Of a DNA stretch of 64,000 nt, positions 32,062 through 42,350 are shown one piece after another. The DNA is taken from the NCBI GenBank assembly GCA_016235765.1, contig JACRIZ010000085.1, positions 1 to 64,000 on the forward strand. The letters are read 5' to 3'. The stretch comes from Rhodocyclales bacterium. Its GTDB lineage: Bacteria; Pseudomonadota; Gammaproteobacteria; Burkholderiales; Rhodocyclaceae. Position 1 is the stretch's first letter. Every line of letters begins with the position of its first letter. A program made the translations under genes and the position numbers. A model generated the notes under the pieces. That model did no database searches. It had not been told where the DNA came from and saw only the letters and a program-made list of their open reading frames with translations.

Positions 32062-33255
32062 ATGCCACTGCGTAACTCGCCCCCGCCGTCGCCGGCATCC
32101 GCCCATTGGCGCTTGTCGGCGTGGTATTTCTTCTATTTCGCCTACATCGGCGCATTCGCGCCGTATTTCACGCTTTACCTGCAATCCCTCGGCCTCGCCG
32201 CCCCGGCCATCGGCACCCTCATGTCGGTGACCCTGGCAATGCGCCTGCTGGCGCCCAACCTGTGGGGTTGGCTGGCCGACCGCATCGACCGCAAGGTCCT
32301 GGTGGTGCGCGTGTCGGCGCTGCTGGCGATTGCCGGCTTCCTGCTGTTCTTCGTCGCCCGCGGTTTCTGGACGCTGTTCGCGGCCATGGCGCTGATGTCC
32401 TTCTTCTGGAGTGCTTCCCTGCCGCTGGTGGAGGCGCTGACGCTGCGGCATCTCGAGGGAAGGCCCGAGCAGTACGGGCGCATCCGGCTCTGGGGTTCCG
32501 TCGGTTTCATCGCGGCGGTCGTGGGCACGGGCGTCTGGCTCGATCAGGCGCCTCTGGCCAGCCTGCTATGGGTCAATCTCGGACTCCTGGCAGGCATCCT
32601 GTTCTGTGCCGGCCTGCTCAGGGACGCCCCTGGCATGGGCTCGGTGGCAGCGCCGCAAAGCCTGCGCACAGGCCTGCTGCGGCCCGAAGTCGTGGCGTTG
32701 CTGGCCGCCTGCTTCTTCATGTCGGCGGCGCACAGCCCGTTTTACGTCTTCTACTCGATCCACCTGGTCGATCACGGTTATGACAAGACGGCGGTCGGCC
32801 TGCTGTGGTCGCTGGGCGTCGTCGCGGAGATCGCGGTCTTCCTCGGCATGCCGCGCCTGATGCGCAACTGGTCGCTGCGCGGCATCCTGCTGACCAGCTT
32901 TGCACTCGCCGCAATCCGCTTCCTGCTCATCGGCTGGGGGGCCGGCGCCATCGGCTTGCTGTTGCTGGCCCAGGTGCTCCATGGCGCGACTTTCGGCGCC
33001 TGCCACGCAGCGGCGGTGGCGGCGCTGAACCGCTGGTTTCCGGCGCAGCAGCAGGCGCGCATCCAGGCCCTGTATGGCAGCATCTCGTACGGTGCGGGCG
33101 GCATGTTCGGCAACCTGGCCAGCGGCGCGGTCTGGGACTGGCTCGGCGCGGGCCCGGCCTTCACCCTGGGCTCGGCCTTCGCCATCGTCAGCGTGCTGCT
33201 GGCATGGCGGGGGTGGCGCCCCGAGCCCATAAGCGGCGACCACCCTGTGCGATAA
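32062..33255 (+). CDS. MFS transporter, 3-phenylpropionate permease (HcaT)-like
   Basis: 397 residues with about 12 membrane segments. [21 protein letters not shown] near the N-terminus and [15 protein letters not shown] in the first cytoplasmic loop match the MFS_1-like (PPP/HcaT) group; [23 protein letters not shown] is characteristic of its second half. Members import aromatic acids or nucleosides; the substrate here is not inferable. The stop codon lies inside the palindrome GTGCGATAATCGCAC. Confidence 0.87.
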   Translation: MPLRNSPPPSPASAHWRLSAWYFFYFAYIGAFAPYFTLYLQSLGLAAPAIGTLMSVTLAMRLLAPNLWGWLADRIDRKVLVVRVSALLAIAGFLLFFVARGFWTLFAAMALMSFFWSASLPLVEALTLRHLEGRPEQYGRIRLWGSVGFIAAVVGTGVWLDQAPLASLLWVNLGLLAGILFCAGLLRDAPGMGSVAAPQSLRTGLLRPEVVALLAACFFMSAAHSPFYVFYSIHLVDHGYDKTAVGLLWSLGVVAEIAVFLGMPRLMRNWSLRGILLTSFALAAIRFLLIGWGAGAIGLLLLAQVLHGATFGACHAAAVAALNRWFPAQQQARIQALYGSISYGAGGMFGNLASGAVWDWLGAGPAFTLGSAFAIVSVLLAWRGWRPEPISGDHPVR

Positions 33256-33261
33256 TCGCAC
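33247..33261 (+). promoter_or_regulatory. Palindrome with -10-like core before leuB
   Basis: GTGCGA-TAA-TCGCAC is a perfect 6-bp inverted repeat. Its centre holds GATAAT, a plausible -10 for leuB, although no convincing -35 is visible 17 bp upstream. Confidence 0.35.
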
Positions 33262-33328
33262 CTCTCCGAGAAGCCGATCGGCTCGGCCGCAGCGCTCCCG
33301 GACTCAGTCAATCTGGATAGGAATGGAC

Positions 33329-34381
33329 ATGAAGATTTGCGTGTTGCCCGGCGACGGCATCGGCCCGGAAATCACCGCCCAGGCGGTGCGCGTGTTGCAG
33401 GCCCTCGGCCTGAAGATGGAAATGGAAGAGGCCCTGCTGGGCGGCTGTGCCGTCGATGCAGCGGGCGATCCCTATCCGGAGGCGACCCGCAAGCTGGCCC
33501 AGGAAGCCGATGCAGTGCTGCTCGGCGCCGTCGGCGGTCCCCAGTGGGACAACAATCCGCGCGAACTGCGGCCCGAGCGCGGGCTGCTCGGCATTCGCAA
33601 GCATCTCGGCCTGTTCGCCAACCTGCGGCCCGCGGTCCTCTATCCTGAGCTCGCCAATGCCTCGACGCTGAAGCCGGAAGTGGTCGCCGGACTCGACATC
33701 CTGATCGTCCGCGAACTGACCGGCGACATCTACTTCGGCCAGCCGCGCGGCATCGAGGTCAGGAACGGCGAGAAGGTCGGCTTCAACACCATGATCTACA
33801 GCGAGTCGGAGATCCGCCGCATCGCCAAGGTCGCCTTCGAGGCGGCGCGCCGGCGCAGCAAGAAGGTCTGCTCGGTGGACAAGATGAACGTCCTCGAGTG
33901 CACCCAGCTCTGGCGCGACGTGGTGATCAGCGTCGCACCCGAGTATCCGGATGTGGAACTCACGCACATGCTGGTCGACAACGCCGCTATGCAACTGGTG
34001 CGCAACCCGAAGCAGTTCGACGTCATGGTCACCGGCAACATGTTCGGCGACATCCTGTCCGACGAAGCCTCGATGCTGACCGGCTCGATCGGCATGTTGC
34101 CTTCGGCCTCGCTCGATGCGAACAACAAGGGTCTTTACGAACCCTGCCACGGTTCGGCGCCGGATATCGCCGGCAAGGGGGTCGCGAACCCGTTGGCGAC
34201 CATCCTTTCCGCGGCGATGATGCTACGCTATACCTTCAGCATGGAAGAGGCGGCGCAACGCATCGAGAATGCGGTCAAGAAAGTGCTTGCCCAGGGCTAC
34301 CGGACCGGCGACATCTTCGAGCCGGGCATGAAGAAGGTCGGTACGCGCGAAATGGGCGACGCGGTGCTGGCGGCGCTGTAA
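33329..34381 (+). CDS. leuB: 3-isopropylmalate dehydrogenase
   Basis: 350 residues. It oxidatively decarboxylates 3-isopropylmalate with NAD+ in leucine synthesis. [37 protein letters not shown] and [20 protein letters not shown] with the metal-binding aspartates are all present, as is [11 protein letters not shown]. The start at 33329 fits AGGAA 6-7 nt upstream better than an ATG 6 nt earlier. leuC and leuD, which usually precede it in betaproteobacteria, are not here. asd follows after 28 bp. Confidence 0.97.
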   Translation: MKICVLPGDGIGPEITAQAVRVLQALGLKMEMEEALLGGCAVDAAGDPYPEATRKLAQEADAVLLGAVGGPQWDNNPRELRPERGLLGIRKHLGLFANLRPAVLYPELANASTLKPEVVAGLDILIVRELTGDIYFGQPRGIEVRNGEKVGFNTMIYSESEIRRIAKVAFEAARRRSKKVCSVDKMNVLECTQLWRDVVISVAPEYPDVELTHMLVDNAAMQLVRNPKQFDVMVTGNMFGDILSDEASMLTGSIGMLPSASLDANNKGLYEPCHGSAPDIAGKGVANPLATILSAAMMLRYTFSMEEAAQRIENAVKKVLAQGYRTGDIFEPGMKKVGTREMGDAVLAAL

Positions 34382-34409
34382 CGGTCACGGATATTCAAGG
34401 ATTGTCGAA

Positions 34410-35516
34410 ATGAAGCGAGTGGGTCTGGTAGGGTGGCGTGGCATGGTGGGCTCGGTGCTGATGCAGCGCATGCGGGCAGAGGGCGATTTTGCCCTGATCG
34501 AGCCGGAGTTCTTCACGACTTCCAATGTCGGCGGCAAGGGCCCGGCCGAAGGCGGCGGCGCGCCGTTGAAGGATGCCGGGAGCATCGACGAGTTGCGCCG
34601 GATGGACATCATCATCACCTGCCAGGGCGGCGACTATACGAACGAGGTGTTCCCCAAGCTGCGGGCGGCCGGCTGGAGCGGCCACTGGATCGATGCGGCG
34701 TCGAGCCTGCGCATGAAGGACGATGCGGTGATCATCCTCGATCCCGTCAATCAGCATGTGATCAAGGATGCGCTGGCCAAGGGCGGTCGCAACTGGATTG
34801 GCGGCAACTGCACGGTCTCGCTGATGTTGATGGCCTTGGGCGGCCTGTTCAAGGCCGATCTGGTCGAGTGGCTGACGTCCATGACCTACCAGGCGGCCTC
34901 CGGCGCCGGCGCCCAGAACATGCGCGAACTGCTGCAGCAGATGGGCGAGGCTCACGGCGTCGTCAAGTCGCTGCTGGACGACCCGGCGTCCGCAATTCTC
35001 GACATCGACCGGGAAGTTGCCGGCATCCTGCGCGACGACAGGTTCCCGACCGCCAACTTCGGCGTGCCGCTGGCCGGTTCGCTGATCCCCTGGATCGACA
35101 AGGATCTGGGCAACGGCCAGAGTCGCGAGGAATGGAAGGGCGGCGCCGAGACCAACAAGATCCTCGGGCTCGGCGCCCGGCCCATTCCCGTCGATGGCCT
35201 GTGTGTGCGCATCGGCGCCATGCGCTGCCATTCGCAGGCAATGACGATCAAATTAAAGAAAGACGTGCCGCTTGCCGATATCGAGGCCATGCTGGCTGCG
35301 CACAACGATTGGGTAAAGGTCATCCCGAACCAGCGTGACGTGACCATGAGGGAGTTGACCCCGACAGCGGTGACCGGCACGTTGGCGACCCCGGTCGGGC
35401 GCCTGCGCAAGCTAGCCATGGGGCCGGAATACCTGTCGGCATTCACCGTCGGGGATCAGCTCCTCTGGGGCGCGGCAGAACCCTTGCGCCGGATGTTGCG
35501 AATTCTCCTCGCCTGA
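34410..35516 (+). CDS. asd: Aspartate-semialdehyde dehydrogenase
   Basis: 368 residues, the proteobacterial type. It reduces aspartyl phosphate to the semialdehyde for lysine, threonine, methionine and diaminopimelate. The NADP loop is [18 protein letters not shown] and the catalytic Cys is C134 in [28 protein letters not shown] carries the catalytic His. The gene is intact. fimV follows after a promoter region. Confidence 0.97.
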   Translation: MKRVGLVGWRGMVGSVLMQRMRAEGDFALIEPEFFTTSNVGGKGPAEGGGAPLKDAGSIDELRRMDIIITCQGGDYTNEVFPKLRAAGWSGHWIDAASSLRMKDDAVIILDPVNQHVIKDALAKGGRNWIGGNCTVSLMLMALGGLFKADLVEWLTSMTYQAASGAGAQNMRELLQQMGEAHGVVKSLLDDPASAILDIDREVAGILRDDRFPTANFGVPLAGSLIPWIDKDLGNGQSREEWKGGAETNKILGLGARPIPVDGLCVRIGAMRCHSQAMTIKLKKDVPLADIEAMLAAHNDWVKVIPNQRDVTMRELTPTAVTGTLATPVGRLRKLAMGPEYLSAFTVGDQLLWGAAEPLRRMLRILLA

Positions 35517-35577
35517 GGAATTCCCCCAACATGATGCAAAGGTTTAGCTTGCATCGCTAACTGCATGATGTTATTTT
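35517..35577 (+). promoter_or_regulatory. fimV promoter with shared upstream box
   Basis: TTGCAT (35549-35554) and TATTTT (35572-35577) are 17 bp apart, giving a start about 27 nt before the fimV GTG. The bases 35517-35554 match the region ahead of the small gene at 5510 (5418-5454). Within it GATGCAA (35533-35539) and TTGCATC (35549-35555) form an inverted repeat over the -35. Confidence 0.6.
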
Positions 35578-35611
35578 GAATACTGGATTGTTGTCCCCAC
35601 GGGGAGGCATT

Positions 35612-38275
35612 GTGGCCAAATCGATAAAGCGAAACGGATTCCAACTGTCAGCTCTTGCCGCGGCGTTATGCCTGTCGGCCGGCGGTGCAAATGCCGCGGG
35701 GCTAGGCAAGATCACGGTTCTGTCACCCCTGGGGCAACCGCTGCGCGCAGAAATTGATGTCAACGCGACGCAGGAGGAACAGGCGTCGATGAACGCGCGA
35801 CTGGCGTCGCCCGAAGCCTTCCGCCAGGTCGGCATCGAATATGTCCAGGCGATCGCCAATATTCGATTCACCGTCGACAAGCGCCAGGATGGCCAGCCTT
35901 ATCTGCGCATGACCAGCGATCGGCCGATGAACGAGCCGTTCATAGACGTCCTGGTCGAACTCACCTGGTCGTCCGGGCGCATGGTGCGCGAGTACACCGT
36001 GCTGCTCGATCCGCCGGACGGACTGACGCCAGCCGCGCCGGCCGCCATTGCTCCGCCCACGGCGGCGAAGCCGGCGCCGGTCCAGAAACCCGTTGCCGCC
36101 GCCGCGCCCGCCCCGGTCGTGGCGCCCGCCCCGGCACCGGCTGCCGAGAAGCCCGCGCCGGCTGCCGCCGCCGCCGCCCAGAAACCTGCGCCGGCCCCGG
36201 CGATGGCGCAAGCTGCCGCCAAGGGCGGCGAGGAAGCGGGCAGTCGCGCGGTGAAGAGTGGCGATACTTTGACCAAGATCGCCGCCGAGACGAAACCGGC
36301 GGGCATCACGCTCGATCAAATGCTGGTGGCGCTGCTCAGGAACAACGAGGGGGCCTTCGACCGCGGCAACATGAACCGCCTGCGCGCCGGGAAGATCCTG
36401 ACCATTCCGAATGCCGAGGCCGCCGCCGCCGTTGCGCCGGCCGAAGCGCGACAGGTCGTCGTGACCCAGGCGCGGGATTTCAACGCCTATCGCAGCAAGC
36501 TGGCCGCCGCCGTTGCAAGCGCCCCCGCCAAGGAAGAGGCGACCAAGCAGCAGGACCAGGGCAAGATCGCGCCCAAGGTTGCCGACAAGCCCGCTGCGGC
36601 CGAGCCGGCCAAGGACAAGCTGGAAGTGTCGCGTACCGAGGCGGCCAGGAATGCCAAGGCCCTGCAGGGGCGGATCACGGCGCTGGAAGAGGATCTGGTG
36701 GCCCGCGAGCGGGCGCTCAAGGAGGCGAACAGCCGCGTCGCCGATCTTGAAAAGAACCTGGCCGACATGAAGAAGCTCGCCGAACTCAGGAGCCAGGCGG
36801 GCGCCCAGATGCAGAAGCAGGCCGAGGCGGCGAAGCCGCCGGTGGCAGTCGCGAAACCCATCCCGCCGGAGCCCGTTGCGGTCAAGCCTGTCGAACCGGT
36901 GCCGCCCGCCCCGGTCGAGCCGCCCAAGCCGGCTGAAGTGCCCGCCGCCCCGCCGGCGGTCGAGGCGCCGAAACCCGTCGAACCGCTGGAGGAAAAGAAG
37001 ACTCCGGCGCCGGTCATCCCGGCCGAGCCCGACATTGCGGAACCCAGCTTCATCGACGAAAACCCCGCTTTGGTCTATGGCGGTGGCGGCCTGGTTGCGC
37101 TCCTGTTGGGCTACCTCGGCGTGTCCATGTTCCGGCGCAAGTCCCGTGGCGACGGCGCCGTGCCGACGGCGAGCCGCCTGAGCGAAGGCGACTTGATGGC
37201 GAATTCGGTATTCGGGACGACCGGTGGACAGGCCGTGGATACGAGCGCATCGATCCAGACCGACTTCAGCCAGGCCAGCCTGTCGGCCATCGACACCGAC
37301 GAAGGCGTCGATCCGGTTGCCGAGGCAGATGTCTACATGGCCTATGGACGGGATGCGCAAGCCGAGGAGATTCTGGTCGATGCGCTGAAGACGGATCCGT
37401 CACGGCTCGCCATCTATCTCAAGCTGCTCGAGATCTATTCGGGCCACAAGAATCTCGGCAAGTTCGAGAAGATTGCCACCGACCTGCGCGGGCAGACCGG
37501 TGGTACCGGGCCCGACTGGGACAAGGCGGCGGCCATGGGGCGCACGATCGATCCGGGCAATCCGCTTTATGCCGGTGGCGACATGGGCGCCGATCGACTG
37601 CCCGAGCCGGTCATTCCGGAAGTGGAAACGCCGGTCGCCGCGATCGAGCCGCCTCCGCTGCGGATGGAAAACACCGTGACATTGCCGGGGCAGTTGTCGC
37701 AACTGGCCGAGTCGGCCAGGCCGGCGGCACCTCCCGTACCGACCAATCTCGGCTTCGATCTTGATCTCGGCTCGCCCTCGGCGGCGGCCGCGATCGCCTT
37801 CGGCGGCAAGAACGCTGCCCCGCCGGCCGCACTGGACCTCGATGTTGGCGCGCCCAGTATCGCATCGGCGCTCGATACGCTCGACGTCGACCTATCCCTG
37901 CCCGATGTCGCGGCGGCACCGCAAGGCGCCGGCGGCGCCCAGTCGTCCGGCAGCGGCGGCCTCGACTTCGAGTTCGATCTCGATGCTCCGGGGGCGAGCG
38001 GCTCGGCCCCGGCGATCAAGGAACCGACCGTCGATTTCTCGGGCATCAATCTCGACCTCGTCACCTCGTCCGCGCCGTCCATGGAGCCGGCAGCAGAGCC
38101 GGCCGCTGCGGATGGCGATAACGCCGATGTCACCACCAAGCTGGAACTCGCCCAGGCCTATGAAGAAATGGGAGACCGGGAAGGCGCGCGCGAATTGCTG
38201 GAAGAAGTCATCCAGGAAGGCAGCGCACACCAGCAGGATCTCGCCCGCAGCAAGCTGGCGTCCCTGGACGGTTGA
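35612..38275 (+). CDS. fimV: FimV-like pilus/polar assembly protein
   Basis: 887 residues from GTG, chosen because GGGGAGG stands just before it. Signal peptide to ANA; then the FimV N-terminal domain (GLGKITVLSPLGQPLRAEID, YLRMTSDRPMNEPFIDVLVE); an Ala/Pro-rich linker; LysM domain about 210-265 (SGDTLTKIA, RLRAGKILTIP); coiled coil about 345-395; a second Pro/Val/Lys-rich linker; membrane segment about 485-505; then a cytoplasmic acidic region with TPR-like EILVDALKTDPSRLAIYLKL and the FimV C-terminal domain (LAQAYEEMGDREGARELLEE). FimV proteins organise type IV pilus and polar machinery and affect cAMP and c-di-GMP signalling. Confidence 0.95.
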   Translation: MAKSIKRNGFQLSALAAALCLSAGGANAAGLGKITVLSPLGQPLRAEIDVNATQEEQASMNARLASPEAFRQVGIEYVQAIANIRFTVDKRQDGQPYLRMTSDRPMNEPFIDVLVELTWSSGRMVREYTVLLDPPDGLTPAAPAAIAPPTAAKPAPVQKPVAAAAPAPVVAPAPAPAAEKPAPAAAAAAQKPAPAPAMAQAAAKGGEEAGSRAVKSGDTLTKIAAETKPAGITLDQMLVALLRNNEGAFDRGNMNRLRAGKILTIPNAEAAAAVAPAEARQVVVTQARDFNAYRSKLAAAVASAPAKEEATKQQDQGKIAPKVADKPAAAEPAKDKLEVSRTEAARNAKALQGRITALEEDLVARERALKEANSRVADLEKNLADMKKLAELRSQAGAQMQKQAEAAKPPVAVAKPIPPEPVAVKPVEPVPPAPVEPPKPAEVPAAPPAVEAPKPVEPLEEKKTPAPVIPAEPDIAEPSFIDENPALVYGGGGLVALLLGYLGVSMFRRKSRGDGAVPTASRLSEGDLMANSVFGTTGGQAVDTSASIQTDFSQASLSAIDTDEGVDPVAEADVYMAYGRDAQAEEILVDALKTDPSRLAIYLKLLEIYSGHKNLGKFEKIATDLRGQTGGTGPDWDKAAAMGRTIDPGNPLYAGGDMGADRLPEPVIPEVETPVAAIEPPPLRMENTVTLPGQLSQLAESARPAAPPVPTNLGFDLDLGSPSAAAAIAFGGKNAAPPAALDLDVGAPSIASALDTLDVDLSLPDVAAAPQGAGGAQSSGSGGLDFEFDLDAPGASGSAPAIKEPTVDFSGINLDLVTSSAPSMEPAAEPAAADGDNADVTTKLELAQAYEEMGDREGARELLEEVIQEGSAHQQDLARSKLASLDG

Positions 38276-38282
38276 TCCCATG

Positions 38283-38308
38283 GTCGCGGCGGAAACATCC
38301 GCCGCGAC
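38283..38308. other. Perfect hairpin after fimV
   Basis: An 11-bp perfect stem (38283-38293 with 38298-38308) closes a 4-nt loop 7 bp after the fimV stop. No T tract follows, so it is a weak terminator at best or an mRNA-stabilising hairpin. Confidence 0.6.
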
Positions 38309-38323
38309 AGCCGCAGGTCCGTT

Positions 38324-38926
38324 GTGAGCTTCCACCCCGCCACCCTGCTGTTCGCATGGGGCGTTCTCGTCGCACTGCTGCAGCCTCTTCCGGCCACTGC
38401 CCTGGCCTGGATTGCCGCCGTGGTGCTGCCGCTGGCAGTGGCGTTCGCACGTCGACGCATGCTCGCGCTGTTGCGCCGAACCCGCTGGCTGTTCCTGTCG
38501 ATCATATTGTTGTTTGCCCTGGCGACCCCGGGCCAGCGGCTGCCCGGCGTCGTCGGTGACCTGGGCATCACCCTGGACGGACTTCTGCTGGCCGCCGAGC
38601 ATGGGCTGCGCCTGCTGTTGCTCCTCGCATCGTTGGCCGCGCTGCACGAGCGGCTGGGCACGCCGGGCATGATGGCCGGGCTGCACTGGCTGTTGGCGCC
38701 CATCGCCAAATGGCGAACGCTGCGGGAACGGATTGTCGTGCGCTTGATGCTGGTCCTCGATTCCGTCGAGAATGCGCCGGCCGCCACTTGGCGCGAATGG
38801 CTGAATCGCGATCTCGAGGGGCAGGACCGGCTGGTGCTGGCAGTGGGTTCGCTGCGCTGTTCCGACTGGCTCGCGTTGGCGTCGCTCGGTGTGCTGATCT
38901 ATCTTCAGGCAGGGGCACAGGTGTGA
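38324..38926 (+). CDS. Membrane protein of unknown function (possible CbiQ/EcfT relative)
   Basis: 200 residues from GTG. Hydrophobic segments lie at about 5-38, 50-68, 85-108 and 180-197. A segment after the third helix, GMMAGLHWLLAPIAKWRTLRERI, recalls the coupling-helix region of energy-coupling-factor T components, but the Ala-Arg-Gly signatures are not visible, so the link is weak. No ECF ATPase gene is near. Its stop overlaps the truA GTG by 4 nt. It occupies the fimV-truA gap. Confidence 0.6.
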   Translation: MSFHPATLLFAWGVLVALLQPLPATALAWIAAVVLPLAVAFARRRMLALLRRTRWLFLSIILLFALATPGQRLPGVVGDLGITLDGLLLAAEHGLRLLLLLASLAALHERLGTPGMMAGLHWLLAPIAKWRTLRERIVVRLMLVLDSVENAPAATWREWLNRDLEGQDRLVLAVGSLRCSDWLALASLGVLIYLQAGAQV

Positions 38927-39717
38927 GGATCGCGCTCGGCATCGAGTACGACGGCACATCGTTCGCCGGTTGGCAGTCGCAGACGCACCGCAATACCGTG
39001 CAAGACGCGATCGAGCGCGGACTGTCGGCGGTCGCGGACCGACCGGTCGCCACGGTGTGCGCCGGCCGTACCGACGCCGGCGTGCATGCGCTGATGCAGG
39101 TGGTCCATTTCGATGTCGATGTACTGCGCCCGGACTCCGCCTGGGTGCGGGGCACCAATGCGAACCTGCCTCCAGCGGCAGCCGTCGTTTGGGCGCGGCC
39201 GGTGGCCGACGACTTCCATGCCCGCTACTCGGCACTCGGGCGTCGCTATCGGTACGTGCTGCTGAATCAACCCGTGCGTCCTGCGCTCATGCACGGGAAA
39301 GTCGGCTGGCATCACCTGCCTCTGGATGTTGACGCAATGCGTTTGGCGGCGGCCGCGCTGGTGGGGGAACATGACTTCTCGGCATTCCGCTCGTCGGAAT
39401 GCCAGGCGAAGTCGCCGGTCCGGACGCTTCGAAAGTTCGATATCAGCCGTCAAGGCGAAGTGATCGTCTTCGATCTTGAGGCGAATGCCTTTCTTCATCA
39501 CATGGTGCGAAATCTGGTCGGGGCGCTCGTCTATGTCGGCAACGGGCGCTGGGCCCCGGGTAGGGTGGCGACCGTCCTGACCGGGCGGGACCGTTCGAAA
39601 GGGGCGCCCACCTTCGACGCCGCCGGGCTCTACTTCGTCGGCGCCGACTACGATGCCCGCTGGTCGCTGCCCGCCGCAGGCCGTATCATGCCGCCTGCCC
39701 TTTCATTCCCGGCCTGA
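38923..39717 (+). CDS. truA: tRNA pseudouridine38-40 synthase
   Basis: 264 residues from a GTG that overlaps the previous stop (GTGA). IALGIEYDGTSFAGWQSQ is the family N-terminus, the catalytic Asp is D51 in CAGRTDAGVHA, and FLHHMVRNLVGAL is the conserved C-terminal segment. It isomerises uridines in the tRNA anticodon stem. trpF starts 2 bp after the stop, so truA heads the trp-to-metZ run, as in many betaproteobacteria. Confidence 0.97.
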   Translation: MRIALGIEYDGTSFAGWQSQTHRNTVQDAIERGLSAVADRPVATVCAGRTDAGVHALMQVVHFDVDVLRPDSAWVRGTNANLPPAAAVVWARPVADDFHARYSALGRRYRYVLLNQPVRPALMHGKVGWHHLPLDVDAMRLAAAALVGEHDFSAFRSSECQAKSPVRTLRKFDISRQGEVIVFDLEANAFLHHMVRNLVGALVYVGNGRWAPGRVATVLTGRDRSKGAPTFDAAGLYFVGADYDARWSLPAAGRIMPPALSFPA

Positions 39718-39719
39718 AC

Positions 39720-40343
39720 ATGTCGAGAACCCGCGTCAAAATCTGCGGCATTACCCGCGAACAGGATCTCGGTGCTGCCGCTGCGGCCGGTGCGGATGCG
39801 CTCGGCTTCGTGTTTTATCCGCCCAGCCCGCGTTTCCTTGCCGCGGACCGAGCGGCTGAACTGGTACGACAGGTGCCGCCGTTCGTTTCCACCGTCGGCC
39901 TGTTCGTCAATCCGGATCCCGATTTCGTGCGGGCGACATTGGCGGCGGTGCCGCTCGACCTGCTCCAGTTTCAGGGCGACGAATCCCCGGAGTTCTGCGC
40001 GCAATTCGCGCGTCCATACCTGAAGGTCGCGCGGATGAGGCCGGGGCTCGATCTGCTAGAATTCGCCCGCACTTTCGCCTCTGCGCGGGGGCTGCTGCTC
40101 GATGCCTATGTCGAAGCTTACGGCGGCGCCGGTCAGACGTTCGACTGGTCTTTGGTGCCGCGGGGCCTGCCGACGCCGATACTGTTGGCCGGCGGGCTTA
40201 CCGCGGACAACGTGGGTAGCGCCATCCGGAAGTTGCGGCCTTGGGCAGTCGATGTCAGCAGTGGGGTCGAAATCGCCAAGGGCATCAAGGATGCCGCCAA
40301 GATCGCCGCTTTCATCGCGGCAGTGAAGAATGCAGATGCCTGA
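39720..40343 (+). CDS. trpF: Phosphoribosylanthranilate isomerase
   Basis: 207 residues, TIM barrel. The catalytic Cys is in [11 protein letters not shown], the phosphate-binding and catalytic Asp in [12 protein letters not shown], and the C-terminal phosphate site in [15 protein letters not shown]. It carries out the third specific step of tryptophan synthesis. Its end overlaps the trpB start by 8 nt. Confidence 0.97.
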   Translation: MSRTRVKICGITREQDLGAAAAAGADALGFVFYPPSPRFLAADRAAELVRQVPPFVSTVGLFVNPDPDFVRATLAAVPLDLLQFQGDESPEFCAQFARPYLKVARMRPGLDLLEFARTFASARGLLLDAYVEAYGGAGQTFDWSLVPRGLPTPILLAGGLTADNVGSAIRKLRPWAVDVSSGVEIAKGIKDAAKIAAFIAAVKNADA

Positions 40344-41541
40344 TAGTTCATATACATTGCCTGACGATAGAGGCCATTTCGGCAAGTTTGGCGGCATTTT
40401 TGTCGCCGAAACCCTAATTCCGGCCCTGGAGGAATTGCGGCTTGCCTATGAAGCGGCGAAAGTCGATGCCGCCTTCCGCGCCGAGTACGAGTACGAACTG
40501 GAGCACTATGTCGGCCGGCCCAGCCCGATCTACCACGCGAAGCGCTGGTCGGATCTGCTCGGCGGCGCCCAGATCTACCTCAAGCGCGAAGACCTGAACC
40601 ACACCGGCGCCCACAAGGTGAACAACTGCATCGGCCAGGCCTTGCTGGCCCGGCGCATGGGCAAGCCGCGCGTGATTGCCGAAACCGGGGCCGGCCAGCA
40701 TGGCGTCGCCACCGCCACCGTCGCCGCCCGCTACGGCATGGAGTGCGTCGTCTACATGGGTTCGGAAGACGTCAAGCGCCAGGCAGCCAACGTCTATCGC
40801 ATGAAGCTGCTCGGCGCCACCGTGGTGCCGGTCGAATCGGGCTCGAAGACGCTCAAGGACGCGCTTAACGAAGCGATGCGCGACTGGGTCACCAACGTCG
40901 GCAACACCTTCTACATCATCGGCACCGTCGCCGGTCCGCATCCGTATCCGATGATGGTGCGGGATTTCCAGAAGATCATCGGCGAGGAGTGCCTGACGCA
41001 ACTGCCCGAACTGGCCGGTCGGCAGCCGGACGCGGTGATCGCCTGCGTCGGCGGCGGTTCCAACGCCATGGGCATCTTCCATTCGTACGTGCCCCATTCG
41101 GAGATCAGACTGATCGGCGTCGAAGCCGCCGGGTACGGGTTGGCGACCGGCAAGCATGCCGCATCGCTCACCGCCGGTCGGCCGGGGGTGCTGCACGGCA
41201 ACCGGACCTATCTGCTGCAGGACGAGAATGGCCAGATCATCGAGACCCACTCGGTATCGGCCGGCCTCGATTATCCGGGCGTCGGCCCCGAGCATGCCTG
41301 GCTGAAGGATTCCGGCCGTGCCGAGTACGTCACCATCACCGACGACGAGGCATTGCAGGCCTTCCACGACCTGTGTCGCTACGAAGGCATCATCCCGGCG
41401 CTCGAATCGAGCCATGCGCTGGCCTACGCCGCCAAGCTGGCCCCGACGCTGGCCACGGAAAAGGTGTTGCTGGTGAACCTCTCGGGCCGCGGCGACAAGG
41501 ACATGCACACGGTCGCGGAAAAGTCGGGGATCCAGTTCTGA
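40336..41541 (+). CDS. trpB: Tryptophan synthase beta chain
   Basis: 401 residues. It makes tryptophan from indole and serine with PLP. The PLP lysine is K94 in [11 protein letters not shown], the phosphate-binding loop is [10 protein letters not shown], and [15 protein letters not shown] lies before the C-terminal part. The ATG at 40336 is favoured over one 6 nt earlier by spacing to GAAGA. It overlaps trpF, and its stop overlaps trpA (TGATG). Confidence 0.97.
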   Translation: MPDSSYTLPDDRGHFGKFGGIFVAETLIPALEELRLAYEAAKVDAAFRAEYEYELEHYVGRPSPIYHAKRWSDLLGGAQIYLKREDLNHTGAHKVNNCIGQALLARRMGKPRVIAETGAGQHGVATATVAARYGMECVVYMGSEDVKRQAANVYRMKLLGATVVPVESGSKTLKDALNEAMRDWVTNVGNTFYIIGTVAGPHPYPMMVRDFQKIIGEECLTQLPELAGRQPDAVIACVGGGSNAMGIFHSYVPHSEIRLIGVEAAGYGLATGKHAASLTAGRPGVLHGNRTYLLQDENGQIIETHSVSAGLDYPGVGPEHAWLKDSGRAEYVTITDDEALQAFHDLCRYEGIIPALESSHALAYAAKLAPTLATEKVLLVNLSGRGDKDMHTVAEKSGIQF

Positions 41542-42350
41542 TGTCGCGCATTCAAGCTGCCTTCGACAGGCTCAAGTCCCGGGGGCGCAAGGCGCTCATT
41601 CCCTACATCATGGCCGGTGACCCTGAACCCGGTGCGACGCTGGCGCTGATGCGCGCCCTGGTCGCCGGCGGCGCCGACATCATCGAGCTCGGTGTGCCGT
41701 TCTCCGATCCGATGGCCGACGGGCCGACCATTCAGCGGGCAGCGGAGCGCGCGTTGGCCTACGGGATCAGCCTGCATACCGTGCTCGGCATGGTCGGCGA
41801 GTTCCGCCGGCACGACGCCGACACGCCGGTCGTCCTGATGGGTTACGCGAATCCGATCGAAGCCTACGGCATCGGCCGCTTTGCCGATGACGCCGCCAAG
41901 GCGGGCGTTGACGGCGTATTGGTGGTCGATTATCCGCCGGAAGAGTGCGTGGAATTTGCGGACGTACTCAAGCAGCACCGCATCGACCCGATTTTCCTGC
42001 TGGCGCCGACCTCGACCGAGCGGCGTTACTCGGAAGTCGCGCAGGCAGGCAGCGGCTATATTTACTACGTGTCGCTGAAGGGAGTCACCGGTTCCGGCAA
42101 ACTCGACCTCGACGAAGTGGCGCGACGCATTCCGGCCATCCGGCAGAAGGTCGGCATGCCCGTCGGCGTCGGCTTCGGCATCCGCGACGGCGCCAGCGCC
42201 GCGCGCATTGCCGCGGTCGCCGACGCGGTGGTGATCGGCAGCCGCATCATTGAGGAAATCGAACAATCACCTCCGGGCGAGGCGCCGCAGCGGGTCACCG
42301 CGCTGCTCGGCGGCATCCGCAGGGCCATGGACGAAGGAGCGAAATCATGA
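41541..42350 (+). CDS. trpA: Tryptophan synthase alpha chain
   Basis: 269 residues, TIM barrel. It splits indole-3-glycerol phosphate, and indole is channelled to TrpB. The catalytic residues are E49 and D60 in [30 protein letters not shown] and [13 protein letters not shown] are the phosphate-binding loops. It starts on the last base of trpB and overlaps accD by 4 nt, so dosage with trpB is coupled. Confidence 0.97.
   Translation: MSRIQAAFDRLKSRGRKALIPYIMAGDPEPGATLALMRALVAGGADIIELGVPFSDPMADGPTIQRAAERALAYGISLHTVLGMVGEFRRHDADTPVVLMGYANPIEAYGIGRFADDAAKAGVDGVLVVDYPPEECVEFADVLKQHRIDPIFLLAPTSTERRYSEVAQAGSGYIYYVSLKGVTGSGKLDLDEVARRIPAIRQKVGMPVGVGFGIRDGASAARIAAVADAVVIGSRIIEEIEQSPPGEAPQRVTALLGGIRRAMDEGAKS

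Noticed and set aside
36040..37020. Repetitive Ala/Pro coding stretches considered as a DNA repeat or CRISPR-like array
   Set aside because: They are low-complexity linkers in one reading frame of FimV, with no regular repeat-spacer pattern.
35723..37360. Gly/Arg-rich 545-codon minus-strand open frame
   Set aside because: Mirror of the Ala/Pro/Lys-rich linkers of FimV; no independent support.
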